64,000 nt of DNA from CAVVYA01 sp964577835 (GTDB lineage Bacteria; Pseudomonadota; Alphaproteobacteria; SMXQ01): NCBI GenBank assembly GCA_964577835.1, contig CAZOBN010000002.1, positions 1 through 64,000 of the forward strand, in the 5' to 3' direction. Below are positions 19,381-28,031 of the stretch, in pieces. The translations under genes were made by a program, and so were the position numbers. Below the pieces are notes generated by a model. The model was given only the letters and a program-made list of their open reading frames with translations. It made no database searches and had not been told where the DNA came from. Position 1 is the first letter of the stretch; each line of letters begins with the position of its first letter.

Positions 19381-20487
19381 ATGAACATGAGCACGTTAGC
19401 GAAATTTCCAAGGATCGGTCTCAAACACGGACTGATCGCGATGGCGATGCTGGCCGGCGGCGGCGCCGTTGCCGCGTCGATCGCGCCCGCCGCTGCCCAG
19501 TCGGGCCCGAAGTCCATGCAGGAGCTGATCCAGGCGGCCCAGCGCGAGGGCCGGATCAACATCCTGGAGAGCGGGTTCACGGACGCGGCGTTCCTGCGGG
19601 ACGTCGAGAATGCGATGAACGCCGAGTACGGGATCAAGATCAGGATCAACGGCACCGGCGGCCCGAGCATGTCGCAGATGGTGACGCGGCTGATTCAAGA
19701 GAAGCAGGCAAGGCAGACGCCATCCACGGACCTGCTCTACACCAGCACCCGGCAGCGTTACCTGTTGCAGCAGGCCGGCGTCACCGATCCGGTGGACTGG
19801 AAGCGCTACGACCCGACCATTCAGCCGGAGGAACTCACCCACGATAGCTCCGGCCTGGTGCTGTTCGCCGACCGCGTGGGCGTCGTCTACAACGTCAACA
19901 GCATTCCGCCGGACATGGTGCCGAAAACCCTGGAAGACTTGGCCGATCCCAAGTACCGCGGCAAGCTTTCGACGACTCCTTACGGAACGGGGATCGGCGA
20001 AGCCATCATGCTGTTTGGCACCGAGCGCGTGATGAAGCTGGTCGAGGGCATGCGCAAAAATGTCATCGGCTTCACCGGCAGCACCGAATTCCGCCCGCTC
20101 ATCACGGGCGAGTTCCCGATGCTTGCCTTCACTGCCAGCTCCGCACAAGCACTCCTGGAAAAGGAAAAGGGCGCGCCCCTCGATGTGGCATATCCGTTCC
20201 AGGCGTACTTTCTCTATTCAATCGATATGATGAAAGGCGCGTCGAACCCGCAAGCCTCCCGACTTTTCGCCCTGTTCCTGCGCACACCGAAGGGCCAGGA
20301 GATCCTGTGGAAGCACCGCCGGCAAGATTCGCCCTTCATCTCGACCAGCCACCTGTATACGCAGGTGGAGAAATCCCGCAGCGCCGGCGAGCAGGTCTTG
20401 CTGTACACGGAGGCGGATGTGCAGAAGTTCGACGCCGCGTTCAACGAACAGGTTCCCGCGATCAACAAGATGTTCCGGACTAAATAG
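19381..20487 (+). CDS. Periplasmic iron/polyamine-type ABC binding protein
   Basis: 368 residues with a Sec signal peptide (hydrophobic core MAMLAGGGAVAASIAPAAAQ). The mature domain resembles the Fe3+/putrescine/2-aminoethylphosphonate group of binding proteins (SGLVLFADRVGVVYNVNSIP, PKTLEDLADPKYRGKLS). ATG at 19381 is chosen because it directly opens the signal peptide; the Shine-Dalgarno is weak. It precedes the fused permease and ATPase of the same type, so it is the specificity component of that importer. The neighbouring enzymes suggest an organic substrate for them rather than iron. Confidence 0.85.
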   Translation: MNMSTLAKFPRIGLKHGLIAMAMLAGGGAVAASIAPAAAQSGPKSMQELIQAAQREGRINILESGFTDAAFLRDVENAMNAEYGIKIRINGTGGPSMSQMVTRLIQEKQARQTPSTDLLYTSTRQRYLLQQAGVTDPVDWKRYDPTIQPEELTHDSSGLVLFADRVGVVYNVNSIPPDMVPKTLEDLADPKYRGKLSTTPYGTGIGEAIMLFGTERVMKLVEGMRKNVIGFTGSTEFRPLITGEFPMLAFTASSAQALLEKEKGAPLDVAYPFQAYFLYSIDMMKGASNPQASRLFALFLRTPKGQEILWKHRRQDSPFISTSHLYTQVEKSRSAGEQVLLYTEADVQKFDAAFNEQVPAINKMFRTK

Positions 20488-20691
20488 TTCATGCCCGTTC
20501 GTGCGAGGTGCAAGGCGATCGGCAACCCGGCGTATCGGTTACCGGGTCGCCATCCCCACGCGGGAGGGTGTTCCGTGTTCCGACAATGGACCCATGATCA
20601 TGTGCGTCCAGAGAGAGGTGATGCGAAGTCGTATCCGTATTGCTCTCGGGCCGGGTGTATGAACCTGACAGGCAAGGATCAGTAAGAGCCG

Positions 20692-22443
20692 ATGGATGCC
20701 AGCGCCGCGCAGATTGCACCGGCCGGTGCGGGAGCGTTTCTCGAAAGGCTTCTGAACGGGCGCACGCTCATGGTCGTCGTGGCCGCCGTGACCCTTGTGC
20801 TCGTCATCGTGCTGCTGGCGGTGATCGCGCAGGTGGCCTTTCAGCACCGCGCCATCAATGGCACCACGACCTACACGTTGCGCAACTTCGTCAACCTGTA
20901 CACGGATAAGTTCGCCTACGAGACCCTCATCAACACCATCATCTTCGCGCTGGTGGCTACGGCGGTCGCCCTGTCCTTCGCCACGCCCATCGCATGGTTG
21001 ACGGAGCGGACGGATCTGCCCGGCAGCCGCTGGGTGTTTCCGCTCCTGACCGTCACGCTCCTCGTGCCCTCCTTCTTCACGGCGATGGGCTGGCAGCTCC
21101 TGTTTCACGGCCGCGTCGGTCTGGTGAACCAGTGGCTGGTTCAAATCCTGCCGTTCGAGCGTTCGCCGCTGAACATCAACACCGTGTTCGGCATGGGATG
21201 GGTCGAGGGCCTGTCGCTGATCTCCTTGGCCTTCGTCATGGTCGTGGGCTCCGTGCGTTCGATGGATCCCGCCCTGGAGGAAAGCGCCCAGGTGCATGGC
21301 CTGCCGCTGTGGCGACGGCTGCGGCGGATCACCATCCCGCTCGTGTGGCCGGGAATATTGGCTGCTGGGTTGTACGTCCTCACCATCGCCATTGCCGCCT
21401 TCGACGTCCCGGCCATCATCGGCATGTCGAACCGGATCTTCACCTTTAGCACCTTCGTCTACAGCATGGCCCTGCCGGTGGACGGCGTGCCGAACTACGG
21501 CAGCATCGCCGCGTCCAGCGCGCTGATGCTGCTAATCGCGCTGGCGGTCAGTTGGTGGTACCTGCGGGTCATCGGCAAGGCGAACCGATACGCCGTGGTG
21601 ACCGGCCGCAACTATCGGCCCCAGCCCATTGCGCTCGGGAAATGGTCCGCGGTGGCCTGGGGCTTCATCCTGCTGACCATCGTCCTGGTGCTCGTTCTGC
21701 CGCTCGCGGTGATGATATGGGTCGCCGTGACGCCGGTGCTGACGGTCCCGTCGATCAGCGCTCTAGAGCGCGTGTCGCTGGGCAACTTCCGGAACATTCC
21801 CTGGCGCAATTTCTGGCCGGCGGCGAGCAACAGCGCGATTCTCACGCTGGTCGTGCCGACACTGACGACCGTGGCGGCGCTCGCGATTTCCTGGGTGGTG
21901 ATCCGCTCCCGCCTCAAGGTGGCGGGAGCTTTCGACATGCTGGCCTTCCTGCCGCATGTGGTGCCCCACATCATCTTCGCGGTCGGCGCCATGCTGCTCG
22001 CGCTGTTCTGGATGCCCTCCTTTTTGCCGCTCTACGGCACGCTCACCATCCTCGTCCTGGTGTATTTCATCGGCAAGATCAGCTTCGCGACGCGCATCTT
22101 CAACAGCTCCCTGCTGCAGATTCACCAGGAGCTCGACGAGGCCGGACATGTTTTTGGCCTGAGCTCGATGCGCGTGTTCCGCCGCATCCTGGTGCCGCTG
22201 CTCGCGCCGGTTCTGGTTTACAGTTGGCTGTGGATGGCGCTGCTGACGCTGCGCGAACTGACCGTGGCGGCCTTCCTGGTCACCCGCCAGAACAATACCC
22301 TGCCGGTGTTCATCTGGAGCATCTGGACCGACGGCAACATGAACATGTCGGCGGCGGTCTCCCTGGTGCTGATGGCCGGCATGATCCCCATCTTGATCGC
22401 GTTCTTCGTCATCAGCCGGCGTTGGACAAGGGGCATAATCTGA
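20692..22443 (+). CDS. Fused double-domain ABC permease (FbpB type)
   Basis: 583 residues containing two permease units in one chain. The first EAA loop is MDPALEESAQVHGLPLWRRLRRITIP and the second is ELDEAGHVFGLSSMRVFRRILVP. About 12 helices are predicted. One-chain permeases with two such loops are typical of Fe3+/thiamine/phosphonate-type importers. It lies between its binding-protein and ATPase genes, with 204 bases upstream that hold no recognisable gene. Confidence 0.9.
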   Translation: MDASAAQIAPAGAGAFLERLLNGRTLMVVVAAVTLVLVIVLLAVIAQVAFQHRAINGTTTYTLRNFVNLYTDKFAYETLINTIIFALVATAVALSFATPIAWLTERTDLPGSRWVFPLLTVTLLVPSFFTAMGWQLLFHGRVGLVNQWLVQILPFERSPLNINTVFGMGWVEGLSLISLAFVMVVGSVRSMDPALEESAQVHGLPLWRRLRRITIPLVWPGILAAGLYVLTIAIAAFDVPAIIGMSNRIFTFSTFVYSMALPVDGVPNYGSIAASSALMLLIALAVSWWYLRVIGKANRYAVVTGRNYRPQPIALGKWSAVAWGFILLTIVLVLVLPLAVMIWVAVTPVLTVPSISALERVSLGNFRNIPWRNFWPAASNSAILTLVVPTLTTVAALAISWVVIRSRLKVAGAFDMLAFLPHVVPHIIFAVGAMLLALFWMPSFLPLYGTLTILVLVYFIGKISFATRIFNSSLLQIHQELDEAGHVFGLSSMRVFRRILVPLLAPVLVYSWLWMALLTLRELTVAAFLVTRQNNTLPVFIWSIWTDGNMNMSAAVSLVLMAGMIPILIAFFVISRRWTRGII

Positions 22444-22492
22444 GAAGGTCGCGACCCCGTCGTTCAGACCTGGCAAACGAGAATGAGCAGCG

Positions 22493-23608
22493 ATGATTCA
22501 GGTTAGAGGCCTTACGAAACTCTTTCGCGGCAAGTCCAGCAACACCCTGGCGCTGGACTCGGTCGACCTCGAGGTTCGCGCGGGCGAGTTCTTCGTGCTG
22601 CTGGGTCCCAGCGGATCGGGCAAGACGACCTTGCTGCGCAGCGTCGCCGGGCTGGAGAAACCCGACGGCGGCGAGATCCATCTCGGCTCCCATCTCGTCT
22701 ATTCTGGTCCGGAAAAAGTTTTCGTCCTGCCCGAGTCGCGCAAGCTGGGAATGGTTTTCCAGTCCTATGCGATCTGGCCCCACATGACCGTCGCCGACAA
22801 CGTCGCCGTGCCGCTGCGGGAAGGCAAGGCCAGGATATCCCGCCACCTCGTTCAGGACCGGGTGAGCAAGGCCCTGGAGATGGTCGGCCTAAAAGGCATG
22901 GAGCAAAGGCCCGCGCCCTTGCTCAGCGGCGGTCAGCAGCAGCGGGTCGCCTTGGCCCGCGCGCTCGCGGTGGAGCCGGCCGTGATGCTAATGGACGAGC
23001 CGCTGAGCAACCTCGATGCGCGGCTGCGCGAGGAGGTGCGTCGGGAGATCAAGACGCTGACCACCAAGATCGGCGTCACCACGCTCTATGTCACCCACGA
23101 CCAGGCGGAAGCCATGGAGCTGGCCGATCGCATCGCGGTGATGGATCACGGGCGCATCCTGCAGATCGGCACGCCGGAAGACCTCTATCAGAGGCCCGCG
23201 CATCCCAAGGTGGCGCAATTTCTCGGGTCCGCGAACTGGTTTCCCGGAACGGTCAGCGCCGAGGGCGTGGTGGAGACCAGTCTCGGGCGGTTGCGCGTCG
23301 CGCCGGCGCGGAATGCCGGCATATCGCAGGGCGACAGCATCACCGTGGCGGTGCGGCCCGAAGGCGTGCGCCTGACCTCCGGCATTCCCGACATCGCCTC
23401 CGACGACAACCTCTTTACCGGGCAGGTCGTGTCGGAGGTGTATTTCGGCGACCATCGCCTCTACACGGTTCAGGTCGGCGGGGTGACGCTTTTGGCCAAG
23501 CTGCCCTTCGACCAACACCTGGCAGGGCCGGTTCACGTCGCCATTGCCAGAACCAATCTGCACCTCTTTCCATCGGACGATAGCGCCGCCGGCGCGGACC
23601 AGCCGTAG
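22493..23608 (+). CDS. ABC importer ATPase (Fe3+/polyamine type)
   Basis: 371 residues. Walker A GPSGSGKTTLLRS, Q-loop VFQSYAIWPHM, signature LLSGGQQQRVALARAL, Walker B VMLMDEPLSNLDARL, switch His VTHDQAEAM, and a C-terminal TOBE domain (VAVRPEGVRLTSG). It completes the importer begun at 19381. It starts 49 bases after the permease, in the same orientation, and is likely in the same transcript as the hydantoinase-like genes. Confidence 0.93.
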   Translation: MIQVRGLTKLFRGKSSNTLALDSVDLEVRAGEFFVLLGPSGSGKTTLLRSVAGLEKPDGGEIHLGSHLVYSGPEKVFVLPESRKLGMVFQSYAIWPHMTVADNVAVPLREGKARISRHLVQDRVSKALEMVGLKGMEQRPAPLLSGGQQQRVALARALAVEPAVMLMDEPLSNLDARLREEVRREIKTLTTKIGVTTLYVTHDQAEAMELADRIAVMDHGRILQIGTPEDLYQRPAHPKVAQFLGSANWFPGTVSAEGVVETSLGRLRVAPARNAGISQGDSITVAVRPEGVRLTSGIPDIASDDNLFTGQVVSEVYFGDHRLYTVQVGGVTLLAKLPFDQHLAGPVHVAIARTNLHLFPSDDSAAGADQP

Positions 23609-23745
23609 GAAAAATCCTCGGACGTTGCCGCTCGCCTTGCCCCTCGAGGGTCAAGGAGCGCGGCCGATGAACCGGGGCAATGAGCTGGCGCCAACGGAGC
23701 GGATTGGATGCTGCCTTGGCCGTCCATGCGTAAGGAGAACAGACC

Positions 23746-24303
23746 ATGAGCACAACGGAAGGCCCGTGCATACCTGAGGCGCAACCCGCGGCGATGCCCC
23801 GGGAGGCAACGGCGGTGGTGGTCCTGGATATGAACACCGAGTGTGAGGATCCGCAGGCCAGAAGTTACGCCCTCCTGAATCGCGTCGGCGCCTTCCTGCA
23901 ACGTGCTCGCCAGCACAACGTGCCGATCATTTATACGGTCTCCCTCATGAACAAGGGAAACCGGCTGGGTGAGGTCGCGTCATCCCTCGGACGGCGGCAA
24001 GACGAACCGGTTCTCTATCCCGACGGCTTCGACAAGTTCACCGGCGGCGAACTGGAACGCCTGTTGCGTCCGCGTGGGGTGCAGAGCCTCGTGATTGTCG
24101 GCCGGTCAACCAATGTCGCGGTCATGTACACGGCCACGGCCGCGGCCCGTGTCCACAAGTTCCAGGTGGTCATTCCCATGGACGGCGTGGCCGCCAACGG
24201 GGACTATGAACACACCTATGCCCTGCACCAATTGAGCCACTTGCCGCGCAAGGTGAGTGTCCCCATTGCCTTTACTTTGCTGGATCAGATCGAGTTTCAA
24301 TAG
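23746..24303 (+). CDS. Isochorismatase-fold protein lacking the catalytic cysteine
   Basis: 185 residues with the cysteine hydrolase/isochorismatase fold. The catalytic Asp (AVVVLDMNTE) and Lys (DGFDKFTGGELERLL) are present, but the nucleophile motif reads GRSTNVAVMYTA, where active relatives have T-x-x-C-V. The Cys is thus replaced by Ala. N-carbamoylsarcosine amidase, a known partner of N-methylhydantoinase, belongs to this superfamily, so an ancestral role in the hydantoin route is plausible. As it stands the protein should be inactive as a cysteine hydrolase, or act by another mechanism or as a binding subunit. Confidence 0.8.
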   Translation: MSTTEGPCIPEAQPAAMPREATAVVVLDMNTECEDPQARSYALLNRVGAFLQRARQHNVPIIYTVSLMNKGNRLGEVASSLGRRQDEPVLYPDGFDKFTGGELERLLRPRGVQSLVIVGRSTNVAVMYTATAAARVHKFQVVIPMDGVAANGDYEHTYALHQLSHLPRKVSVPIAFTLLDQIEFQ

Positions 24304-24447
24304 GTGCCCACGCCAGATGCAATCCATAGCATCTGGAAGATCGGCCTCGGGGTCGCGACGAAGGTACTCGAAGAAGTGGCTCTACGATGATAAAGGAAAA
24401 CCCGGTGGATCTTGCTAATCGGCATCCAAATGGGTGAACCTCCCCGC

Positions 24448-25116
24448 TCAAGCCGCCGCTTCGACCGGGAGGCCGGCAGCCTTCCATTCGGGATAACCGT
24501 CTTCGAGGCGACGGACGAGATAGCCGCGCGCCCGTAGCGCCGCCGCAGCCTCGAAAGAAAGAACGCAGTAGGGGCCGCGGCAATATGCAATCACTTCCAG
24601 GTCTGGGGGAATTTCTCCCAGCCGACGCTCCAGCTCCTCAACGGGAATGTTGAGTGCCCCGGGAAGATGCCCACGGGCAAATTCGTCTTCCGGGCGAACG
24701 TCCAGAACCGTCACAAGCCCGCCCTCCAGCCGTGAGAGTAAGTCCTCGCGCGAGACCGGCTCCAGCGCGTCGCGGGCATGGAAGTAGTCGGCCATCACAC
24801 GCTCGACCTCAGCCAGGTTCCGCTGGCCCACGCGTCCGAGCGCCTTGATCAGCGACACCACTTCCGGCTCCCCCGCGAGGCGATAGAGCACATGCTTGCC
24901 GCGGCGTTCCGTCGCGACGAGGCGCGCCCGCCGCAGGATCTGCAGGTGGCGCGACGTGTTGGCGAAGCTCAGATGAGCCCGCGCGGCAAGCTGCTCGACG
25001 TTGCGCTCCCCCTGCGCAAGATGCTCCAGCAACTCCAGCCTGTGCGCGTGGCCGAGCGCCTGGGCCACAGCGGCAAGACAGGTATAGATCGCCTGTTTCG
25101 GACCGACGCTTGACAC
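24448..25116 (-). CDS. ArsR-family regulator fused to rhodanese domain (BigR/SqrR-like context)
   Basis: 222 residues from a GTG start preceded by GAGGAGG. An ArsR winged helix (residues about 10-95, with LGHAHRLELLEHLAQGERNVEQLAARAHLS) is joined to a rhodanese domain (about 120-218, VTVLDVRPEDEFARGHLPGALNIP) with active loop Cys179-RGPY-Cys184. It probably represses the divergent Blh-like gene and senses sulfane sulfur. The Cys pair in the rhodanese loop is a candidate persulfide sensor, unlike plain BigR, which uses Cys residues in the winged helix. Functional reading is inference from domain content and neighbour. Confidence 0.9.
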   Translation of the reverse strand: MSSVGPKQAIYTCLAAVAQALGHAHRLELLEHLAQGERNVEQLAARAHLSFANTSRHLQILRRARLVATERRGKHVLYRLAGEPEVVSLIKALGRVGQRNLAEVERVMADYFHARDALEPVSREDLLSRLEGGLVTVLDVRPEDEFARGHLPGALNIPVEELERRLGEIPPDLEVIAYCRGPYCVLSFEAAAALRARGYLVRRLEDGYPEWKAAGLPVEAAA

Positions 25117-25132
25117 AGCTCCTCCTCGATGA

Positions 25133-25158
25133 AATATTCAGCAGAATGATTGAATATT
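25133..25158. promoter_or_regulatory. Palindromic operator between ArsR-rhodanese and Blh genes
   Basis: A perfect 8-bp inverted repeat AATATTCA and TGAATATT separated by 10 bases, AT-rich in a GC-rich genome. It lies in the 59-base divergent promoter gap, where an ArsR/BigR-type repressor would bind and control both directions. Confidence 0.8.
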
Positions 25159-25175
25159 AATCCTATCGCTCCCCG

Positions 25176-25928
25176 GTGCGCAAGCTCATGATCCTCCGTC
25201 AGTTCCTGCATAACGACCCGGTCGGCATTTCCTATCTCTTCGGCTGCGGCGGGAAGACCGCCGGCGCGGTCATCGACCCAGTGGGCGATATCCAGCGCTA
25301 CCTCCGCGCGGCCGAAGCCGCCGGACTGCGCATTCACTTCGTCGTCGACACGCATGTTCACGCCGACCATCTTTCCTCCGGCCGCGCCCTCGCCGAAGCG
25401 GCAGGCGCCGAATATGTACTCTCGGCGAAGGCGGATGTTTCGTTCACGTTCAAGGGCGTGCGCGACGAAGAGGTGCTTCCGCTGGGCAACGTCGCGGCCA
25501 CGGTCCTGCACACGCCCGGTCACACGCCCGAGCATATCTGCCTGCTCGTGACCGACCGCACGCGCGCCGACGAGCCCTGGTTCGTTTTGACCGGCCATAC
25601 CTTGATGGTGGGCGATCTTGGCCGCACGGAACTGGCCGCCAATGCCGAAGAAGGCGCGCGAGACCTGTTCCGCAGCGCGCGCCGGCTGAAGACTCTTCCG
25701 GATTATGTCGAGGTGCTCCCCGGCGCCTATGCCGGCTCGGTCTGCGGACGGCGCCTGAGCGGCAAACCATGGTCCACCATCGGCTTCGAGAAACGCCACA
25801 ACCAGGCGCTCAGGATCGAGGACGAAGCCGAATTCACCCGCTTCATGCTGGCCGAGACTCCGCCGGCGCCGCCGGAGGCCGCCACGATCAGGGCCGGCAA
25901 CGCCGGCCTGACGCCCGCCGCAGCCTGA
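25176..25928 (+). CDS. Metallo-beta-lactamase-fold hydrolase, Blh / persulfide dioxygenase-like
   Basis: 250 residues from GTG 25176; ATG 25188 is an alternative. Metal-binding signature THVHADH (residues 59-65), further ligands in HTPGHTPEH and GDLGR. It resembles the ETHE1/Blh group, which oxidises glutathione persulfide to sulfite with a single Fe(II). Divergent from the ArsR-rhodanese regulator and only 3 bases before an MFS gene, it forms a hydrogen-sulfide detoxification module. No sulfide:quinone oxidoreductase is present in the window. Confidence 0.85.
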   Translation: MRKLMILRQFLHNDPVGISYLFGCGGKTAGAVIDPVGDIQRYLRAAEAAGLRIHFVVDTHVHADHLSSGRALAEAAGAEYVLSAKADVSFTFKGVRDEEVLPLGNVAATVLHTPGHTPEHICLLVTDRTRADEPWFVLTGHTLMVGDLGRTELAANAEEGARDLFRSARRLKTLPDYVEVLPGAYAGSVCGRRLSGKPWSTIGFEKRHNQALRIEDEAEFTRFMLAETPPAPPEAATIRAGNAGLTPAAA

Positions 25929-25931
25929 CGC

Positions 25932-27194
25932 ATGAGCGATGCGCCATCCCTGCTGCGGCTTGCCGGCTCGCCCGCCAGGCTGGGGCTCAAGGAGAACTGG
26001 CGGCAGTTCGCGCTGCTCGTCCTGATCAACGCCTTCGTCGGCGGCATGGTCGGGATCGAGCGAACGGTTGTGCCGCTGATCGGCACCGAGGAGTTCGGCA
26101 TCGCCTCGACGACGCTCGTCATGTCCTTCATCGTCAGCTTCGGCGTGGTCAAGGCTTTCGCCAATCTCGTCTCCGGCCACCTTGCAGACGTCTGGGGCCG
26201 CAAACGCGTTCTCGTCCTCGGCTGGCTCGTCGGCCTGCCGGTCCCGTTCATGATCATCTGGGCTCCGAGCTGGGAATGGGTCATCGCCGCGAATGCGCTC
26301 CTCGGCGTCAATCAAGGGCTTGCCTGGTCGATGACGGTGATCATGAAGGTCGACCTCGTGGGGCCGAAGTCGCGCGGCCTCGCCGTCGGGCTCAACGAAT
26401 TCGCCGGCTATCTCGCCGTTGGCGTGACGGCGTTCCTCACCGGCTATCTCGCTTCGCGATACGGCCTGCGCCCGGCGCCGATCTATCTCGGCGTCGGCTA
26501 TGCGGTCCTAGGCGGCGTGCTGTCGGTCCTGCTGGTCCGCGACACGCGTGACCATGTCCGGCTGGAGGCCGCGTCCCATTCTCGGCAGCCCACTCCGATC
26601 GGCTTCCGCGAGGTCTTCGCGCTGACTTCGTTCCGCGACCGCAATCTGTTCGCCGCGTCGCAGGCTGGCCTCGTCAACAACCTCAATGACGGCATGAGCT
26701 GGGGAATCTTTCCGTTGTTCTTCGCCTCCTTCGGCCTCGGTGTCGAACGCATCGGCGTCCTCAAGGCGCTCTATCCCACGACCTGGGGTATCCTGCAGAT
26801 CGCCACCGGTCCCTTGAGCGACCGCTGGGGGCGCAAGGAGCTGATCGTCGCCGGCATGTGGGTGCAAGCTGGCGGCCTGTTCCTCACCGCGGCGACGAGC
26901 CGGTTTGAATGGTGGCTCGTTGGCAGCCTCCTGCTCGGTCTCGGCACGGCCATGGTGTACCCTAGCCTGATCGCGGCGGTCTCCGACGCCTCGCACCCGA
27001 CCTGGCGCGCCCGCTCGCTCAGCGTCTACCGGTTCTGGCGGGATCTCGGCTACGCGATCGGCGCTCTTTCCGCGGGCCTCATTGCCGACAGCTTCGGCCT
27101 CTCGTGGGCCATTGCTTCAATTGCGGCGCTGACCTTCCTCTCGGGTCTCACCGTCGCCTTCCTCATGCATGAGAGGGCTGGGCCGCTCCCTTGA
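25932..27194 (+). CDS. MFS transporter
   Basis: 420 residues with 12 predicted helices. The inter-domain loop signature DVWGRKRVLVLGWLVG (after helix 2) and its counterpart DRWGRKELIVAG in the second half are classical MFS markers. It starts 3 bases after the Blh-like gene, so it belongs to that operon; exchange of a sulfur compound is inferred from this only. Confidence 0.88.
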   Translation: MSDAPSLLRLAGSPARLGLKENWRQFALLVLINAFVGGMVGIERTVVPLIGTEEFGIASTTLVMSFIVSFGVVKAFANLVSGHLADVWGRKRVLVLGWLVGLPVPFMIIWAPSWEWVIAANALLGVNQGLAWSMTVIMKVDLVGPKSRGLAVGLNEFAGYLAVGVTAFLTGYLASRYGLRPAPIYLGVGYAVLGGVLSVLLVRDTRDHVRLEAASHSRQPTPIGFREVFALTSFRDRNLFAASQAGLVNNLNDGMSWGIFPLFFASFGLGVERIGVLKALYPTTWGILQIATGPLSDRWGRKELIVAGMWVQAGGLFLTAATSRFEWWLVGSLLLGLGTAMVYPSLIAAVSDASHPTWRARSLSVYRFWRDLGYAIGALSAGLIADSFGLSWAIASIAALTFLSGLTVAFLMHERAGPLP

Positions 27195-27299
27195 CCTCGC
27201 GCAAAAGTCTGAGCCGTGCGGCTGATTAGAGTGGCAAAGTATCGCGGCCCGGAGCGGGGCCGCAAAGGGCCGCAAAGGCAAATCCGTGAGGTATGGATC

Positions 27300-27653
27300 A
27301 TGAAGACTCTCATCATTCTCAACGATCCGCCCTATGGCACCGAGCGGTGCTATAATGCACTTCGCCTCGCGACGGCTCTGCTCAAGAATGACGCAAGCGG
27401 TCAGATCACGCTTTTTCTGGTCGCGGATGCCGTGCTGGCCGCGAAGGCGGGCCAGAAAACCCCGGATGGCTATTACAATATCGAGCGCATGCTGAAGCGT
27501 GTTCTCACCGGCAAGGGCCAAGTCCTGCTGTGCGGCACCTGTATGGATGCGCGCGGCCTGACCGAAACCGAGATGATGGCGGGCGCGCGGCGTAGTTCCA
27601 TGGATGAACTTGCCGCCGCTACAGTGGAAGCTGACAAGGTGCTGGTGTTCTGA
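27300..27653 (+). CDS. DsrE-family small sulfur-relay protein
   Basis: 117 residues starting MKTLIILNDPPYGTERCYNAL, the alpha/beta N-terminus of DsrE/YchN-like proteins. A pair of cysteines in LLCGTCMDARGL is at the position of the sulfur-carrying Cys of the family. Function would be persulfide transfer in sulfur trafficking. It follows the BigR/Blh/MFS module by 105 bases in the same orientation, which fits a shared role in sulfane-sulfur handling. Confidence 0.85.
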   Translation: MKTLIILNDPPYGTERCYNALRLATALLKNDASGQITLFLVADAVLAAKAGQKTPDGYYNIERMLKRVLTGKGQVLLCGTCMDARGLTETEMMAGARRSSMDELAAATVEADKVLVF

Positions 27654-27667
27654 ATATTGGGGCGACT

Positions 27668-27705
27668 AGAGCATGATCCGTTTCAGTGGAATCGGATCAT
27701 GCTCT
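27668..27705. repeat. Intergenic palindrome, unit 1
   Basis: Perfect 13-bp arms AGAGCATGATCCG and CGGATCATGCTCT around a 12-base loop. This is the kind of palindromic intergenic repeat I know from Bradyrhizobium-related genomes. It is adjacent to unit 2. Confidence 0.85.
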
Positions 27706-27722
27706 CGAGTCTTGATTTAATC

Positions 27723-27765
27723 GCGTTTTCTACGCCGAACCGGTTTCCACTTCGGCGGAAAACGC
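27723..27765. repeat. Intergenic palindrome, unit 2
   Basis: Outer arms GCGTTTTC/GAAAACGC and inner arms CGCCGAA/TTCGGCG around CCGGTTTCCAC, with a 2-base bulge on one side. Together with unit 1 it forms a composite repeat typical of Hyphomicrobiales intergenic spaces. Confidence 0.8.
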
Positions 27766-27770
27766 TCTAG

Positions 27771-27823
27771 GGCATCGTCTCTCTTCGCGATAGCGCGATG
27801 CGATGCATATCGCCATTTCGATC
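27771..27823. repeat. Dispersed repeat, copy B
   Basis: Begins GGCATCGTCTCTCTT, then CGCGAT, GCGATGCGATGCATA and CGCCATTTCGA. It matches copy A at 13486-13556 block by block, with a much shorter spacer. It fills most of the remaining gap before the DTW gene; the 27654-27998 interval contains no supported gene. Confidence 0.6.
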
Positions 27824-28031
27824 GCGGTCGCGTTCCCGCATTTGCGTGCGGCAGATCTTTGACGAGCTACAGGAGACAGTGCGGTCGGCCCTACCAGCGG
27901 TCAGACGCCCGGCAGCGGCTTTTCGGAAGACCCATTTCCTTGATCGCCGATGGTATGCCGCAGAGATTGCGCTATTTTAGGCGCAACACAGTTCAAACGT
28001 GACGTCATTGAGGTTCCGCGGGCAAATAGCG

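Noticed and set aside
27191..27204. TTGACCTCGCGCAA as an FNR-like site before the DsrE gene
   Set aside because: The second half-site (CGCAA for ATCAA) departs too far from consensus, and most of it lies at the MFS gene end.
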